Shown here: one piece after another, positions 22,300-32,880 of the stretch | How the letters are laid out: every line of letters begins with the position of its first letter | Numbering within the stretch: position 1 is the first letter of the stretch | Notes under the pieces: generated by a model | What the model was told of the DNA's origin: nothing | The model's input: only the letters and a program-made list of their open reading frames with translations | Databases searched by the model: none | Made by a program: the position numbers and the translations under genes | Assembly: GCA_018340805.1 (NCBI GenBank) | Contig: JACMZG010000008.1 | Span: 19,327,096 to 19,391,095 of the forward strand | Origin: Microvelia longipes | Lineage: Eukaryota > Arthropoda > Insecta > Hemiptera > Veliidae | Direction of reading: 5' to 3' | Length of the DNA stretch: 64,000 nt

Positions 22300-24183
22300 T
22301 TTGTCTGATATGGCTCTTTGTCTACATATATGTTTGACTCTTGGTGCTGGAACCTTACTATACACCAGATTTAATTAGTATCTTGAGCAGCTATTTTGGC
22401 TAGTTTGTCAGCTTCTTCGTTACCAGTAATTCCTGAATGGCTTTTGACCCATGAAAAATGTATAGGGATATTCCCTATGTTGTTATTACAGATTTTCGTA
22501 TTTCTTGGATTAGAGGGGTTTTGATGGCATAATTGTTTAGTGACAAGAGTGTAGCTTGGCTATCTGTTTTTATGGTAACTTTGTTAATTGCCACATTTAT
22601 ATTTTGTTTTTCTACCCATTCTAATGATTTAGGAATTGCCAGTTGTTCAGCCTGAAACTTAGAACATTCGGAGTTTAATCTAAACTTTCCCTCATCGGTA
22701 ACTTGTCCTCCTGAATAAACAATAAAAGCACATCCAACTCCATCATCACTTTTGCTACCATCGGTATAGAGAGCAAATTCATAATTTGAATCCAGGGGAT
22801 TATCTATAACGTTCAATTTTGTTGCTGCAGGATGAGGTCATTTTTTTTAAACATGTTTGTTTTTCTAAAGTGTCACAAGTCATGTATGGTAAATTTATTC
22901 CATGTGTAATTCTGTAGAGTTCTATATTTTGGGTTAATTTTTGCAAATTGGCAGAATACCTGCTATTACACAAGCCGCATGAAAGGATATAGTTTTATAA
23001 CCTTTGGTAATTCTTAAGGCTATGATCCTTTGTACTGAATTGAATTTACTCATATTTCTTTTAGTTTTCAAACCATCGGCCCAAACGGGTGCAGCATATT
23101 CCAACATTGGACAAAAAGCTCCTTCATGAATAACTCTTGGTGCTTTCGATCCTATCCCAGGTGGCTTTTGCAGATTTGGAAAGTATATTTGCATAGCTTA
23201 GTACTTTGGATGTGATTGGATATGTGTTGGTTCCAAGACCAGATGCTGGTTGGAGTTACTCCTAAATACTTAAATGAAGACACTGCCTCTATTTTTGATC
23301 CATTCAAAGTAATATTTAATTCTTTTTTGTTGTGCCTTCTTGTTATGTGTAGATATTGAGATTTAGATTGGCTAAATTTTGCTTATTTTTATGTGCCCAG
23401 ATGTTAATAGTCATAAGAGATTCATTGAAAATTGCCTCTAGTTCTTCTGCTGTTCTGGCAGCTGCCAAAAGAAGATAGTCGTCGGTGAATGCTAGTCCTT
23501 GACAGTTGGGTGGTAAAACTAGTCGAAGTAATGAGTCGTACTGAATAATCCAGAAGCCGGGAGAACTGGAGGATCCCTGCGAGCAGCCGCAGCTAGGGTT
23601 ATCGGTTTTATAAACTGAATCAAATCTTGATTTACTTTTTCTGTTGGTGAAGTAGGATTGCACAAGGAGTAGGAGATTAGCTGGACATTTATTTTCTCTT
23701 AGTCGGTGGATGATCGTGGGCTGCCATGCAGCGTCAAATAAATGCCCCTTCAATGACTGGTGATATCAATGCGACATGCATTTTAATTTCTAAATTAGCT
23801 TCAACAAAGGTTTTTAGTTCCATTGTGGCGTCGGTGGGGCTGGTTTATGGTCTAAAACCAAATTGGCGATTGCTAAGAAGATCGTTGAAATGAAGATAGA
23901 GCATAATTCGGTCTATCATCAAACGTTCAAATAATTTAGCTAAAGTCGAAAGTAAGCTTATTGGTCTGTATTGGCATGCATTTTTAAGGTGAGATCGACC
24001 TGGTTTTTCTATCATAATTATTTTTGAAGTTTTCCAACAAGTGGGAAATATAGCTCTTTTTAGGCATTCATTAAAGATGGCAGTAAAAAGGTTTGGTAAA
24101 ATTTCAAAAGTATTTTTTTCAAGTATGGCAAGAGTAATGCCGTCTTCACCTGAGGCTTTATTAAGAGCGGCTTTTTGTAAAAC
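22300..24183 (-). pseudogene. Second I/R1-group LINE (RT-RNase H part), truncated at both ends
   Basis: Minus-strand frames match the plus-strand LINE but are clearly diverged. From 24180 downward: KASGEDGIT, ECLKRAIFPTCWKTSKI, YRPISLLSTLAKLFERLMID, FDAAWQPTIIHRLRENKC (23343-23753 frame), CGCSQGSSSSPGFW and an altered active-site motif FTDDY in place of FADDY. Then GAFCPMLEYAAPVWADGLK (22934-23194), YTDGSKSDDGVGCAF (22475-22816) and WVKSHSGITGNEEADKLAK (about 22370-22460). Several frameshifts. The RNase H tail breaks off at about 22300 where the plus-strand LINE ends. The N-terminal side breaks at a microsatellite near 24184. No endonuclease or ORF1 remains. Confidence 0.85.
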
Positions 24184-24242
24184 AATGTATGTATGTGTGT
24201 GTATGTGTATGTATGTATGTGTATGTATATATACATATATTT
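24184..24242. repeat. (GTAT/GT)n microsatellite
   Basis: Short GTATGTGTATGTATGT-type repeat at the broken end of the minus-strand LINE. Confidence 0.85.
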
Positions 24243-24635
24243 CAATCCCTGTATTAATTTAAATTAATTTATACTAGTTTATTTTCAAAATTATAAGTAT
24301 TTTAAAAACATTGAAATTTACGATAATCTATTAGAAGTTAAAAAAAATAAAAAAATAAATAAATAAATAAAATTTTAGTATTTAAAATATTAAATTCATC
24401 AAAACTAAAATGATAAATAATGATAAACAGAAGATTGCTACGAAAAAGAAAGAAGATTACAATTAAAGAAAAGAAAAAATAAAAATAAAAAGAATCATAA
24501 TTATTCTTGAACCAAATGCTACAACTAAAATAAAATGAAAATGCAAAAAAGAAAAAAGAGATAAAAGATCAACATGTTATGCGAAAGCGGTGCATGTTTA
24601 GAAAAATAAAGAGCCATAGCAGGGATACTGTTATG

Positions 24636-24668
<33 letters not shown>

Positions 24669-24671
24669 GTC
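24243..24671. other. AT-rich DNA ending in poly-A
   Basis: A-rich sequence with a long A-run (about 24642-24668) next to copy B of the 5S-containing repeat. No gene seen. Confidence 0.45.
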
Positions 24672-25215
24672 TATTGCTGTAGTTGTGCGTTCGGAAAATA
24701 ATTGTTTATGACGTCATTAACCTGCAATAATGACTCAACAAATGTAAAAAATCACAAATGATGCGATCGAGTTGAGATTTGGCACGCAGATGTAGCCATG
24801 TATAAGACTAACATATGTACCAAGTTTTATCTCATTACCAGCAATATTTCAATTTTTATCAAATGACTTGAGTACGTTCTTAAAACAATTGTAAAAAATC
24901 GGAAAATAACCAATTCAGTGGAAATTTGATGTATGTATATACCTTTACGTAATAAATAAGTACACCAAGTTTCGTTTCAATACAACAAATATATCCATGA
25001 TTTTTGTTGGATCATAAAAGTTAAGCAGCATGAGCGTAGTCAGTGCTGTATGGGTGACGCTGAGAATGAAACTGATGATTTTACTATCTGAGGACGAGCG
25101 AAGCGAGTCCGAGGACATGCTTTAGTATAAATTTGGCGAATTGTATATTCTGAGAGCGAGCAAAGCAAGTCCGATGTGATGAGGAAAAGTTTCGAGGCAC
25201 CCAGAACCCGATTTT
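24672..25215 (+). repeat. 5S-containing dispersed repeat, copy B
   Basis: Collinear with 1600-2236: GCGTTCGGAAAATAATTG, AATGACTCAACAAATG, GAGTTGAGATTTGGCACGCA, a 5S-like segment at 25009-25067 (GTTAAGCAGCAT...GTCAGTGCTGTATGGGTGAC), GACGAGCGAAGCGAGTCCG and the end AGGAAAAGTTTCGAGGCACC. It lacks the first 200 bp seen in copies A and C. Confidence 0.75.
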
Positions 25216-26540
25216 AACTTGACCTGCGATTACGACAGGAATCATAAAACAGTTCTAGTTCTAGAATGAACAAAATCTTAACATTTTTATAATACAAATA
25301 TTCAATGCAAATAATACTACAGTCAAAATAGTACAAAAAAACTCATATCAACAATACGAATACTCATTATGTATTATTTAACTGTTTAAGATATTTATTA
25401 ACAATAAGGTATTTAAGTGTTGAGATGCACGCTCTATAAGTAGCGATCTATTCCCCCTAATGATTATAAATAAATGGAAAACAAGTCGACAAGGCGTGTT
25501 GTCAGCATCTAGGCGAGATTTACAGCGTCTGATGTGTCAATCAGACACTCTGCCAAAACAAACTGACTCCTCTAACTATGCCAAACATGCAGAATTAAAT
25601 ATCATTGTTCAAGTCTAATATGTAAATAATGCTATTATAATATGAGATTGTTAAAATTGATTTACGAGATGGATTACAAGATACCTGCCCATCAAATCAT
25701 CCGTCTTACACTGTGTTGATAATTTCCAAACTATAATTTTTGCCCTCGAGGTTGATTTACATCGTAAATCGAGGTAGTTTTACATCGTATATAATTCTTT
25801 GTCAGCTTGTTTTGACGAGTAAACTGTTATAGTATTATAATCATAATCTTCTAAATAGTTTTGCAGATTCTATTAATTATAAAAACATACATAGTTTATA
25901 TTAGACAAAATAAGTAGGTATATTCTGTATAAATATATTGTGCAAGTTTAAAACAAAAAATATAGGATAAGAATATGAGTAATTTAAAGAAACAGAAAAG
26001 AGTTGGATGAGGTTTTGGTTATAACAATAAAAAAAAACATTTGGGTTCATTCAGCTTATTTGCACAATTTCACTTATTCATAGTTGAACGAACTTAAGTG
26101 AATTCTTACATTTCAGAAGATTGGGACGGCGTATGTTTTTTGTGGGTTAGCTTCTGCCGGAAAAATGTACTGATTTAAATAAAATTGTGTATACATGTAG
26201 AATTTACTATGTTCAGAACTGTATAATTTTTGGTTATATTATAACAAATATTTTCAAAATGGCGGCCAATCGTGTTGTGCCAATGGTGGGAAAAATCGTG
26301 TTGTATATTGTTTAAAAGCTTTTAAAGTTTGAAAAAAATATATGCATACCATGCTCAAAATTTTAAAAATCTTCACATTTTTGAAAAATTGTGAAAAATG
26401 TAATTTAAAGAAATATATTGTTAAAAAACTCATAATTTGTGTAACAAAAAATGTTGTATAGTGAATTCCAAGTATTCAACATGGCGGCCATAATTTTACA
26501 TAACAATTAGTTTTTACTAATTTTCAACGAATTTTCAAGA
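25216..26540. other. No recognised gene
   Basis: AT-rich, no conserved frame or RNA. Two short ATGGCGGCC boxes (26261, 26480) suggest a decayed repeat. Confidence 0.4.
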
Positions 26541-26905
26541 TCAATTGAAATGTACTTTAGATACTTAGCGAGGGAAATGAGTACTTTTTACTGTGTATTA
26601 TTGCTAATAACCGCTATCTAGCTAGCGAAGCGATCCTTAATTTTTTTCTTACATAATTTACAGATCAATTGAAATGTACTTTAGATACTTAGCGAGCAAA
26701 ATGAGTACTTTTAACTGTGTATTATTGCTAATAACTGCTATCTAGCTAGCGAAGCGACCCTTAATTTTTTTCTTACATAATTTACAGATCAATTGAAATG
26801 TACTTTAGATACTTAGCGAGCAAAATGAGTACTTTTAACTGTGTATTATTGCTAATAACTGCTATCTAGCTAGCGAAGCGACCCTTAATTTTTTACATAA
26901 TTTCC
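26541..26905. repeat. Tandem repeat, 124-bp unit, about 3 copies
   Basis: Units start at 26541, 26665 and 26789 with TCAATTGAAATGTACTTTAG and contain TAGCTAGCGAAGCGA. Copies 2 and 3 are nearly identical and copy 1 is slightly diverged, so the expansion is recent. Confidence 0.9.
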
Positions 26906-27510
26906 TATGCATAAGAATTGCATAAGCCATTCTTTTTATAATTATTTATATATGCAACTAAGCCAGCGAAGCAAGTATTTTCTTTATTTCGTTAAATTAG
27001 AAATATATACGGAAATTAGCGAGCGATAATTTTTTATACATAAATACTAATACACGGAATTTAGCGATGAAAGTGAAACCTTTTTATACACATTTATAAC
27101 ATATGCAATCTAGCGAGCGAAGAGAGCTTTAAAGTTATTTACAGAATTATTAATGGACGGAATTTAGCGATAAGATCCCTTTTTTATACATATTTACAAA
27201 TAATCCACACAATCTAGCGAGCCTTCTAAAACTCTTTTTTAAATAAATGATCCAACTTAGTGAGCGAGGAGAGCTCTTTTTCAATTTTTTCTGCCCTTAC
27301 ATTTTATCTGCCTCAATTTCGGCACACTAACTTATATGAATAGGATTTGTATTTCGCAAACTTTAATTATTTCTTAGCGGATAGATGAATACCACCAGAG
27401 GTGGTTCCCACAGGGTAAATACCCTAAAACAGGCATTTTACTTTATTTTTAGATTTTAAAATACCAGCGTACGAAGGTTTCCCTATTTACTCTATTTAGC
27501 GAGCTAAGCG
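26906..27510. repeat. Second degenerate GCGAGCGAAG motif array
   Basis: Variants of TAGCGAGCGAAGAGAGC recur through 26950-27510 between T-rich spacers, as at 5241-5790. No coding. Confidence 0.6.
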
Positions 27511-28165
27511 TTTTGGAATATTTTTATTTGATGAATTCTTCTAACAATAGTTCTTGATGCAACGCAGAACAGGTTATCGTCGGCTTAGATTAGAACAGAA
27601 AGTGACGATTTTAATAACTAAATGAATTTATTAATTAACAGGCATATCTCATAATTCATTTATTTATTTTTATTAATTTGAATCCATTAAATAAAAAAGA
27701 ACTTTTTGGTTAAGTAAAAAAAAAAAAAAATAAATTACAAATCACTTAAATTTAAAATAAAAAATCCATTCAAATTATGTATGGAAAGGATTAAGCAATA
27801 AAAATTCTTTATTGTTTAAACATTTTTGAGATTTTAGACCTCTTATATAAACTGCAAGATGATTATATATTTTGATTTTTGATTTCCATGTAACTAGAGC
27901 CTCGATATGTTTTATTGAGTCTTATAGATAGAGTTCGATGTCACAGCCTGAAACTACCACATTGAGAATGATCTCCTTGTCTCTGCTTTGAGTCTAAATT
28001 CCTCGAAAAAATAAATTTCAATTATTTTGTAAAACATGCTGGAATCAAATCCCAAATTACAATAAGACATGCAATACATAAATTCCTCTCATTCTTTCTA
28101 TAATCCAATTTGCGCCCAATATGATGAAACAGACGTTAGTTATAGTTTGTGCCCTTTACTAACAG
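27511..28165. other. No recognised feature
   Basis: AT-rich, with an A-run near 27718-27731. No gene seen. Confidence 0.4.
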
Positions 28166-28430
28166 AATCTTTAAAGATTTAGGTCTTTCGGTGGTGACCG
28201 GAAGATAGCGTCAATGTAGATAAAGAATCCGACGTTTCGCTTCCACTGTGGGAGGCATCTTCAGGGATGTAGGACACAATGATCTTTAACTGAACTCAGT
28301 TCAGTTTTGTAGAGCATTGCATTCATGATGTCCTACAGCCCTGAAGATGCCTTCCACAGTGGATGCGAAACGTCGGATTCTCATCTACATTGACGCGGTC
28401 ACAACCGGAAGACCTACATCTTCAGGACAA
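28166..28430. repeat. Fold-back element with hammerhead-like core (PLE-related)
   Basis: About 100-bp arms (28166-28275 and 28329-28430) share TGTAGATAAAGAATCCGACG-type sequence and its complement. The right arm reads CTGAAGA (28341-28347), a hairpin around CCACAGTGG, then GAAA (28367-28370). CTGAAGA fits the CUGANGA rule of the hammerhead core. The frame at 28363-28620 overlaps this arm and is not a gene. Confidence 0.65.
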
Positions 28431-29046
28431 TAACCACGGAAGCCTATTTTTAACAGAATCTTTATTATTAATCGTTAATTCATTTGTTGGACCTTCTTTT
28501 TTTCGCCAAGTAAACGCCTGTAGAGGCGGAGCCAAGCTGATAATTTCTGACACGAATTGGCAATGTTTCCTTTGCTGCATATTAATATTTGCAAATAATA
28601 TTTTATCTACTTATGGCTGAAAAATAAACAAGAATATTATTCTTTAAAATGCTAAGTTTAATTTTTTAAGATTACAAATTAATTATTAAATTAAGATAAG
28701 AAACTTATGACTTAAATAAATAAACAATTAGAAAAGAAGTTTTAAATACTTGCTGAGATTTTAGAGGCAGCATATATTGTTTTAGAGTTGCTTTAAGTCT
28801 ACCAATGTCAGTTGGTTTTGTAATTCGTTAATCCTAACAATATTTATATGTTGATTTTTCACTATTATTTAGATTAACTATACATATATTATTAGTAAAA
28901 TTAGTTTACCTTGTTTACAGTTTTAGTAATTCTTTACAACGTTTTATATTTTGTGTTTTATTTATTTAAACAAAATAAATCAACAATTAATAAAGAAAGT
29001 GACAAAACAAACAAAAATCTGACGATTCATACACAGCTAGTAAACA
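28431..29046. other. No recognised feature
   Basis: AT-rich DNA between two repeats. No gene seen. Confidence 0.4.
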
Positions 29047-29815
29047 ATTAAAAAAAATCAGGTACGGGGTACATCGAAACTGGATTCGCTACGCTCATCC
29101 TCCATGATTCAGACTCGCTTCGCTCGTCCTCAGACATATAAGTCGTTAAATTTATACTGCAACACGCCTTCGGATTCGTTCTTTTACAGTGGTCATTTAT
29201 CTAGGCACTGACCACGATCGATGCTGCGTAACTTTTATGATCCACCAAAAATTATGGATAGACTTGCAGTATTATAACGAAACTTAGAAACTTATTTATT
29301 ATGACAAGGGCTACACTTGTACCGAATTTCAACTCAATTGGACTATTGACTATTTTTACAATTTTTTTTAAAAATGTATACAAATCATTCGATAAGAATT
29401 AATCTAATGCTGATAATGAGATAAAACTTAGCACATATGTTAGTTTTATACATGGCTACATGTGTGCTAAATTTCAATCGATCGCATCATTTTTCCGAGT
29501 TCTATGATTTTTCGAAATATTTGCAGAGTCATTATAGTGGTTAATGACGTCATTAAAAAAAATTTCCCGAATAACACATTTACAGCGATAGTGTGATATT
29601 TGTACAAAATTTAAACTCTCTATAGCATAAATACACTGGGCGCTACGATGAAACAGACAGACACACACACATACAAATACAGACAGACAAATTTGCGAAA
29701 ACGATTCAGAAGGCCTTAAGAAGGCCTGACACGGATAATACCGGTGACATCCCGGTTTAGGATTTTTTTACAAACACAATACTTTCCTTCCAATATACCT
29801 ACGGTACAAATGAGG
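29047..29815 (-). repeat. 5S-containing dispersed repeat, copy C (inverted)
   Basis: Reverse complement of copy A along its length, from GTAGGTATATTGGAAGG through a TGTGTGTCTGTCTG stretch and GATTGAAATTTAGCACAC to the 5S-like segment (about 29175-29235, with GTTACGCAGCATCG and GTGGTCAGTGCCTAG) and the GTACCCCGTACC end. It helps define the family as about 770-840 bp. Confidence 0.75.
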
Positions 29816-30042
29816 AAAAGGAAAAAGCGATGAATATCAGCGTTGCCAATATACGTGATTATATTTATTAGGTATTTTATAAAAATGTCCATATTAGGTA
29901 ATTATAGGTAATAAAATATAGAAAATATTATTATTAACTATATCATGTTTATAAGACAAAAACACCAAAATTAACTTAATAGCCTGCAACATAATAACCT
30001 TAACTCAATCATTTCTCCTCATTGGGTGTTGACTTTTATACC
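29816..30042. other. Spacer, no feature
   Basis: Short AT-rich spacer between two repeats. Confidence 0.4.
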
Positions 30043-30361
30043 CATAGAGATATTATTACTAGAGGAACCCGATAGGTTAAATTTTGAAACATTGAAAAAG
30101 TAACCTGACCACCTTCGCTTATAATATAATCAACTAATCAGTACATAATTACAATAACTTGTGTAGTAAAACTTTAAAAATACAAATCAAATTACATACA
30201 ATTTGCGGGAAGCCGAAAACAATTTATTTATTATAACTTTAACTCACTCTAGGAGAAGTTATCAATAAGGTTACACAGAGCCCCTTAGAGCCTCAAAAAG
30301 ATGTTTCAGGCCTCTCAATGTATTGAGATAAGCTATGCCCTCTCTAGCATATATATCTATG
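30043..30361 (+). mobile_element. MITE-like element, CATAGAGATAT termini, copy 1
   Basis: A 319-bp element bounded by CATAGAGATAT...CTAGAGG and CCTCTCTAG...ATATCTATG. It contains AAGCCGAAAACAATTTATT and GGTTACACAGAGCCCCTTAG. Related copies lie at 38057-38364 (inverted), 47884-48082 and 48083-48243. Non-coding. Confidence 0.75.
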
Positions 30362-32042
30362 TTTATACAATTATATTTAAATATACCATAACTCCCTAAG
30401 AGGTAGAGTATTACCAAGCAAATTTCCTGTACTGTTTTGAAATATTTTATCGACAGTATTGTAAAATGATATTTTGCAGCTTAAAAAGAGTTCAGCAATG
30501 ACTAATTTTACAGCCGTAGGTAGATAAAAATATATAAGAATGTCAAGCAAAAAAATTAATTGTTCTACCATTAATAATAACGGTGTGAGGTTTAAAATAA
30601 AGAACTTTAACTCCAAAAGGCCTTAACAGATTTTATTGTGGTCTTGATTGTACCATCTCGCGGACCTAACTTTGAGCCAAAAGTTCAAGTGTGTTTATAC
30701 TTTAACGTAGATGATTTTGTGCATAACTGTATATATATCTCATAGCATATTAAATATTTCATTACTTGTACAGCTGATGAATTCCAACTGATCAAGTTCA
30801 GGGGAAAGATAAAATATTTGATTTAATAAATTTTACTTATTCTCATTCCAGTTATTTTTCATCCTGATAAACTGAACCTCTATTCGAACTTTTTTCTCGG
30901 TAGAGAAACTTTATTACCTGCAGGATACATTAGTAACATACAGTTTCTTGGGAATTCGTTAAAACCCTATATCATGAACAGTCATGGATTCAAAGTTGAG
31001 TTCTTATAAGATAAAAGAATTCCAAATTTATTTGAAGCAACAGTGCGCTTACAGTGTAGTCACGTTTGACTTCTCCATGAGAATTTTTCATGTCTGCAAA
31101 TATTTCTTTCTTCAATGAAAATAATGAGAAGAAAAATGCTAATAATTTACTTTGAAACCAGAAAGAAAAGAGGAAAAAGCATCGAGTTGATTTTCCTCTG
31201 GAAATTCCTTACTATTTAGAGATAAAGGAATATTTAGGTTATAAATACCCAATAGATTTCTGTTGATGAACAGGTTGCTTATATAAACAGGCGGCAATTT
31301 CAAACAGGAGGATATTTTATAATTAAATTAAAAATAAAGGGTTGCGTCTGTATAAGGGAGTAATTAGAATGTTTAGGGAAAGGAGGAAAAAATATATAAA
31401 GGGCTTCTAGTGAAGACGGAGCATGAGGTTGTGTTGAATACCTGACATTCTTTCCTTGGAAAAAAGACTTTTTGCAAAAAGGATACAGGACTCTCTGGTA
31501 GTGAACCCCCTTAGATCCTTTATTTTCAAAAGAAAAAAGGCATTTCAAGGTATGGTGGAAAGGAGGTAGAGAGGGAAGGAAAGGGGTTGCTTTTCAGCTG
31601 CTCATGCGCAGCTCAGCTGGGCTAGCAAAAATTAATCAATAGCATCATCCCTCTCCATCTTTTTCACTAAAAACATATAACTTACTTCATTTTCTATTGC
31701 AGCAGGGAAAGAGAAAGAAAAGCTGAGGACCAATCCATTGAACTCCTCCTCTCTCAAATCTCTTTACTCCTAGCCTTTCATCCCATTTCCTTTCAATCCT
31801 TTATTGACTATCGAGCATTCTCCTTCCTTTTTAATAGAAAACTTTTCTGACGCCCTCCAGTTCCTACTTATTTTCCATCCTAATCGTTCTATCCTTCTGT
31901 ACAGAAGTACAATAGTCTTTCACAAGTACGTTCTCCTTGATTTTTCTTCCTTACAACAATACTCTATGACCTCATGATAGAATGCTTGTTGGCAGCATAC
32001 TAAGAATATTTCCTATTTGACTACTATTTATGTGCTTTATGT
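30362..32042. other. No recognised gene
   Basis: Frames at 30377-30616 and 31300-31548 (minus) have no recognisable homology or splice context. Part (31560-31900) is less AT-rich, but I see no gene. Confidence 0.35.
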
Positions 32043-32096
32043 ACTCTGGCTGGGTTGGCCGGCCTTGTACACAAGGCCGGCCAACCCAGCCAGAGT
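32043..32096. repeat. Perfect 54-bp palindrome
   Basis: Two exact 26-bp arms (ACTCTGGCTGGGTTGGCC then GGCCTTGT, and their complement) around a 2-base AC centre. The right half continues into a SINE-like sequence shared with 51030-51640, so the left half is a snap-back duplication of that end. Confidence 0.9.
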
Positions 32097-32880
32097 TTTA
32101 CGTGGCTTCCTTGGAGGCTAAAATCAGTTGACAGCGCCGGAAAATTGAGTTGAGAAATCAATATGGTTGGCCAGATTTGAAATTGAGGGCTTGGTTTAAC
32201 ATCTAGTACTAATCACATCGGCTCCCTTGCATTATTTTCCCACTCTATCAACTGATTTTAGCCGTGTGTCATATTATAATACGTAAATGCGGGTTCCTGT
32301 TCCGTCTGAGACAAGTCTGGATTCGCTTTTTCGTTGTCTCCAGCTCACGAAAAGTCGAGGTTCAGCGGGCTGATGGAGATGAAGGTCGGAAAGATATACT
32401 GAGCCTTCGTATGTCCGACTAGGAACGAAGTCACTCAGACGTTTTTAACATAAACGTCTCCTAGTAGCACTGCGGAACCTTGACTCTTAGGTCAGGGCAG
32501 GGCTAAAGAATGAGTTTGTGCTCATGGACGTCAGGGTTGCTAGAGTTCTCTCTCTGTCAGGTGGCGATGGACTAGCCAGACCGGTGTGCGTAGATCTGGT
32601 GATACTAGAGGTCCTAATGGGATTGATGAGGCTGGTTAAACGAGGGCAGGTCAAGTGAGACTAATGTCATCAGAGGAGCTAGTAAGACTAGATGAACTAA
32701 GCAGACTGAGAACTACTAGTCGGCGCTAGCCAGAGTGATGAGCCTAGCCAGAGTTTTAATGGCCATGATGAACTAGGCACACTATAAACTTGTCGGGACA
32801 CTAGCCAGACAGTGAGTTGGGCTAGATAAACTGGGCACACTGTCGACTGGTCAAATGAGCCGCCATGTACGGAGGATGTG
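32069..32880 (+). mobile_element. tRNA-derived SINE copy lacking its tRNA head
   Basis: AGCCAGAGTTTTACGTGGC, TCCAGCTCACGAAAAGT, GAAGGTCGGAAAGATATA and GGTCAGGGC...CTAAAGAATGAGTTTGTG match, in order, the minus-strand SINE at 51030-51640. The tRNA-like head is absent here, and a MITE is inserted at 32116-32263. The 3' part contains extra GGAGCTAG/GACTAG-type repeats. Confidence 0.7.
32116..32263. mobile_element. 148-bp MITE (TCAGTTGA termini), copy 1
   Basis: Bounded by GGCTAAAATCAGTTGA and its complement TCAACTGATTTTAGCC. The interior shares GGCTCCCTTGCATTATTT with the copy at 58141-58287. It splits the SINE sequence, so it arrived later. Confidence 0.8.
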
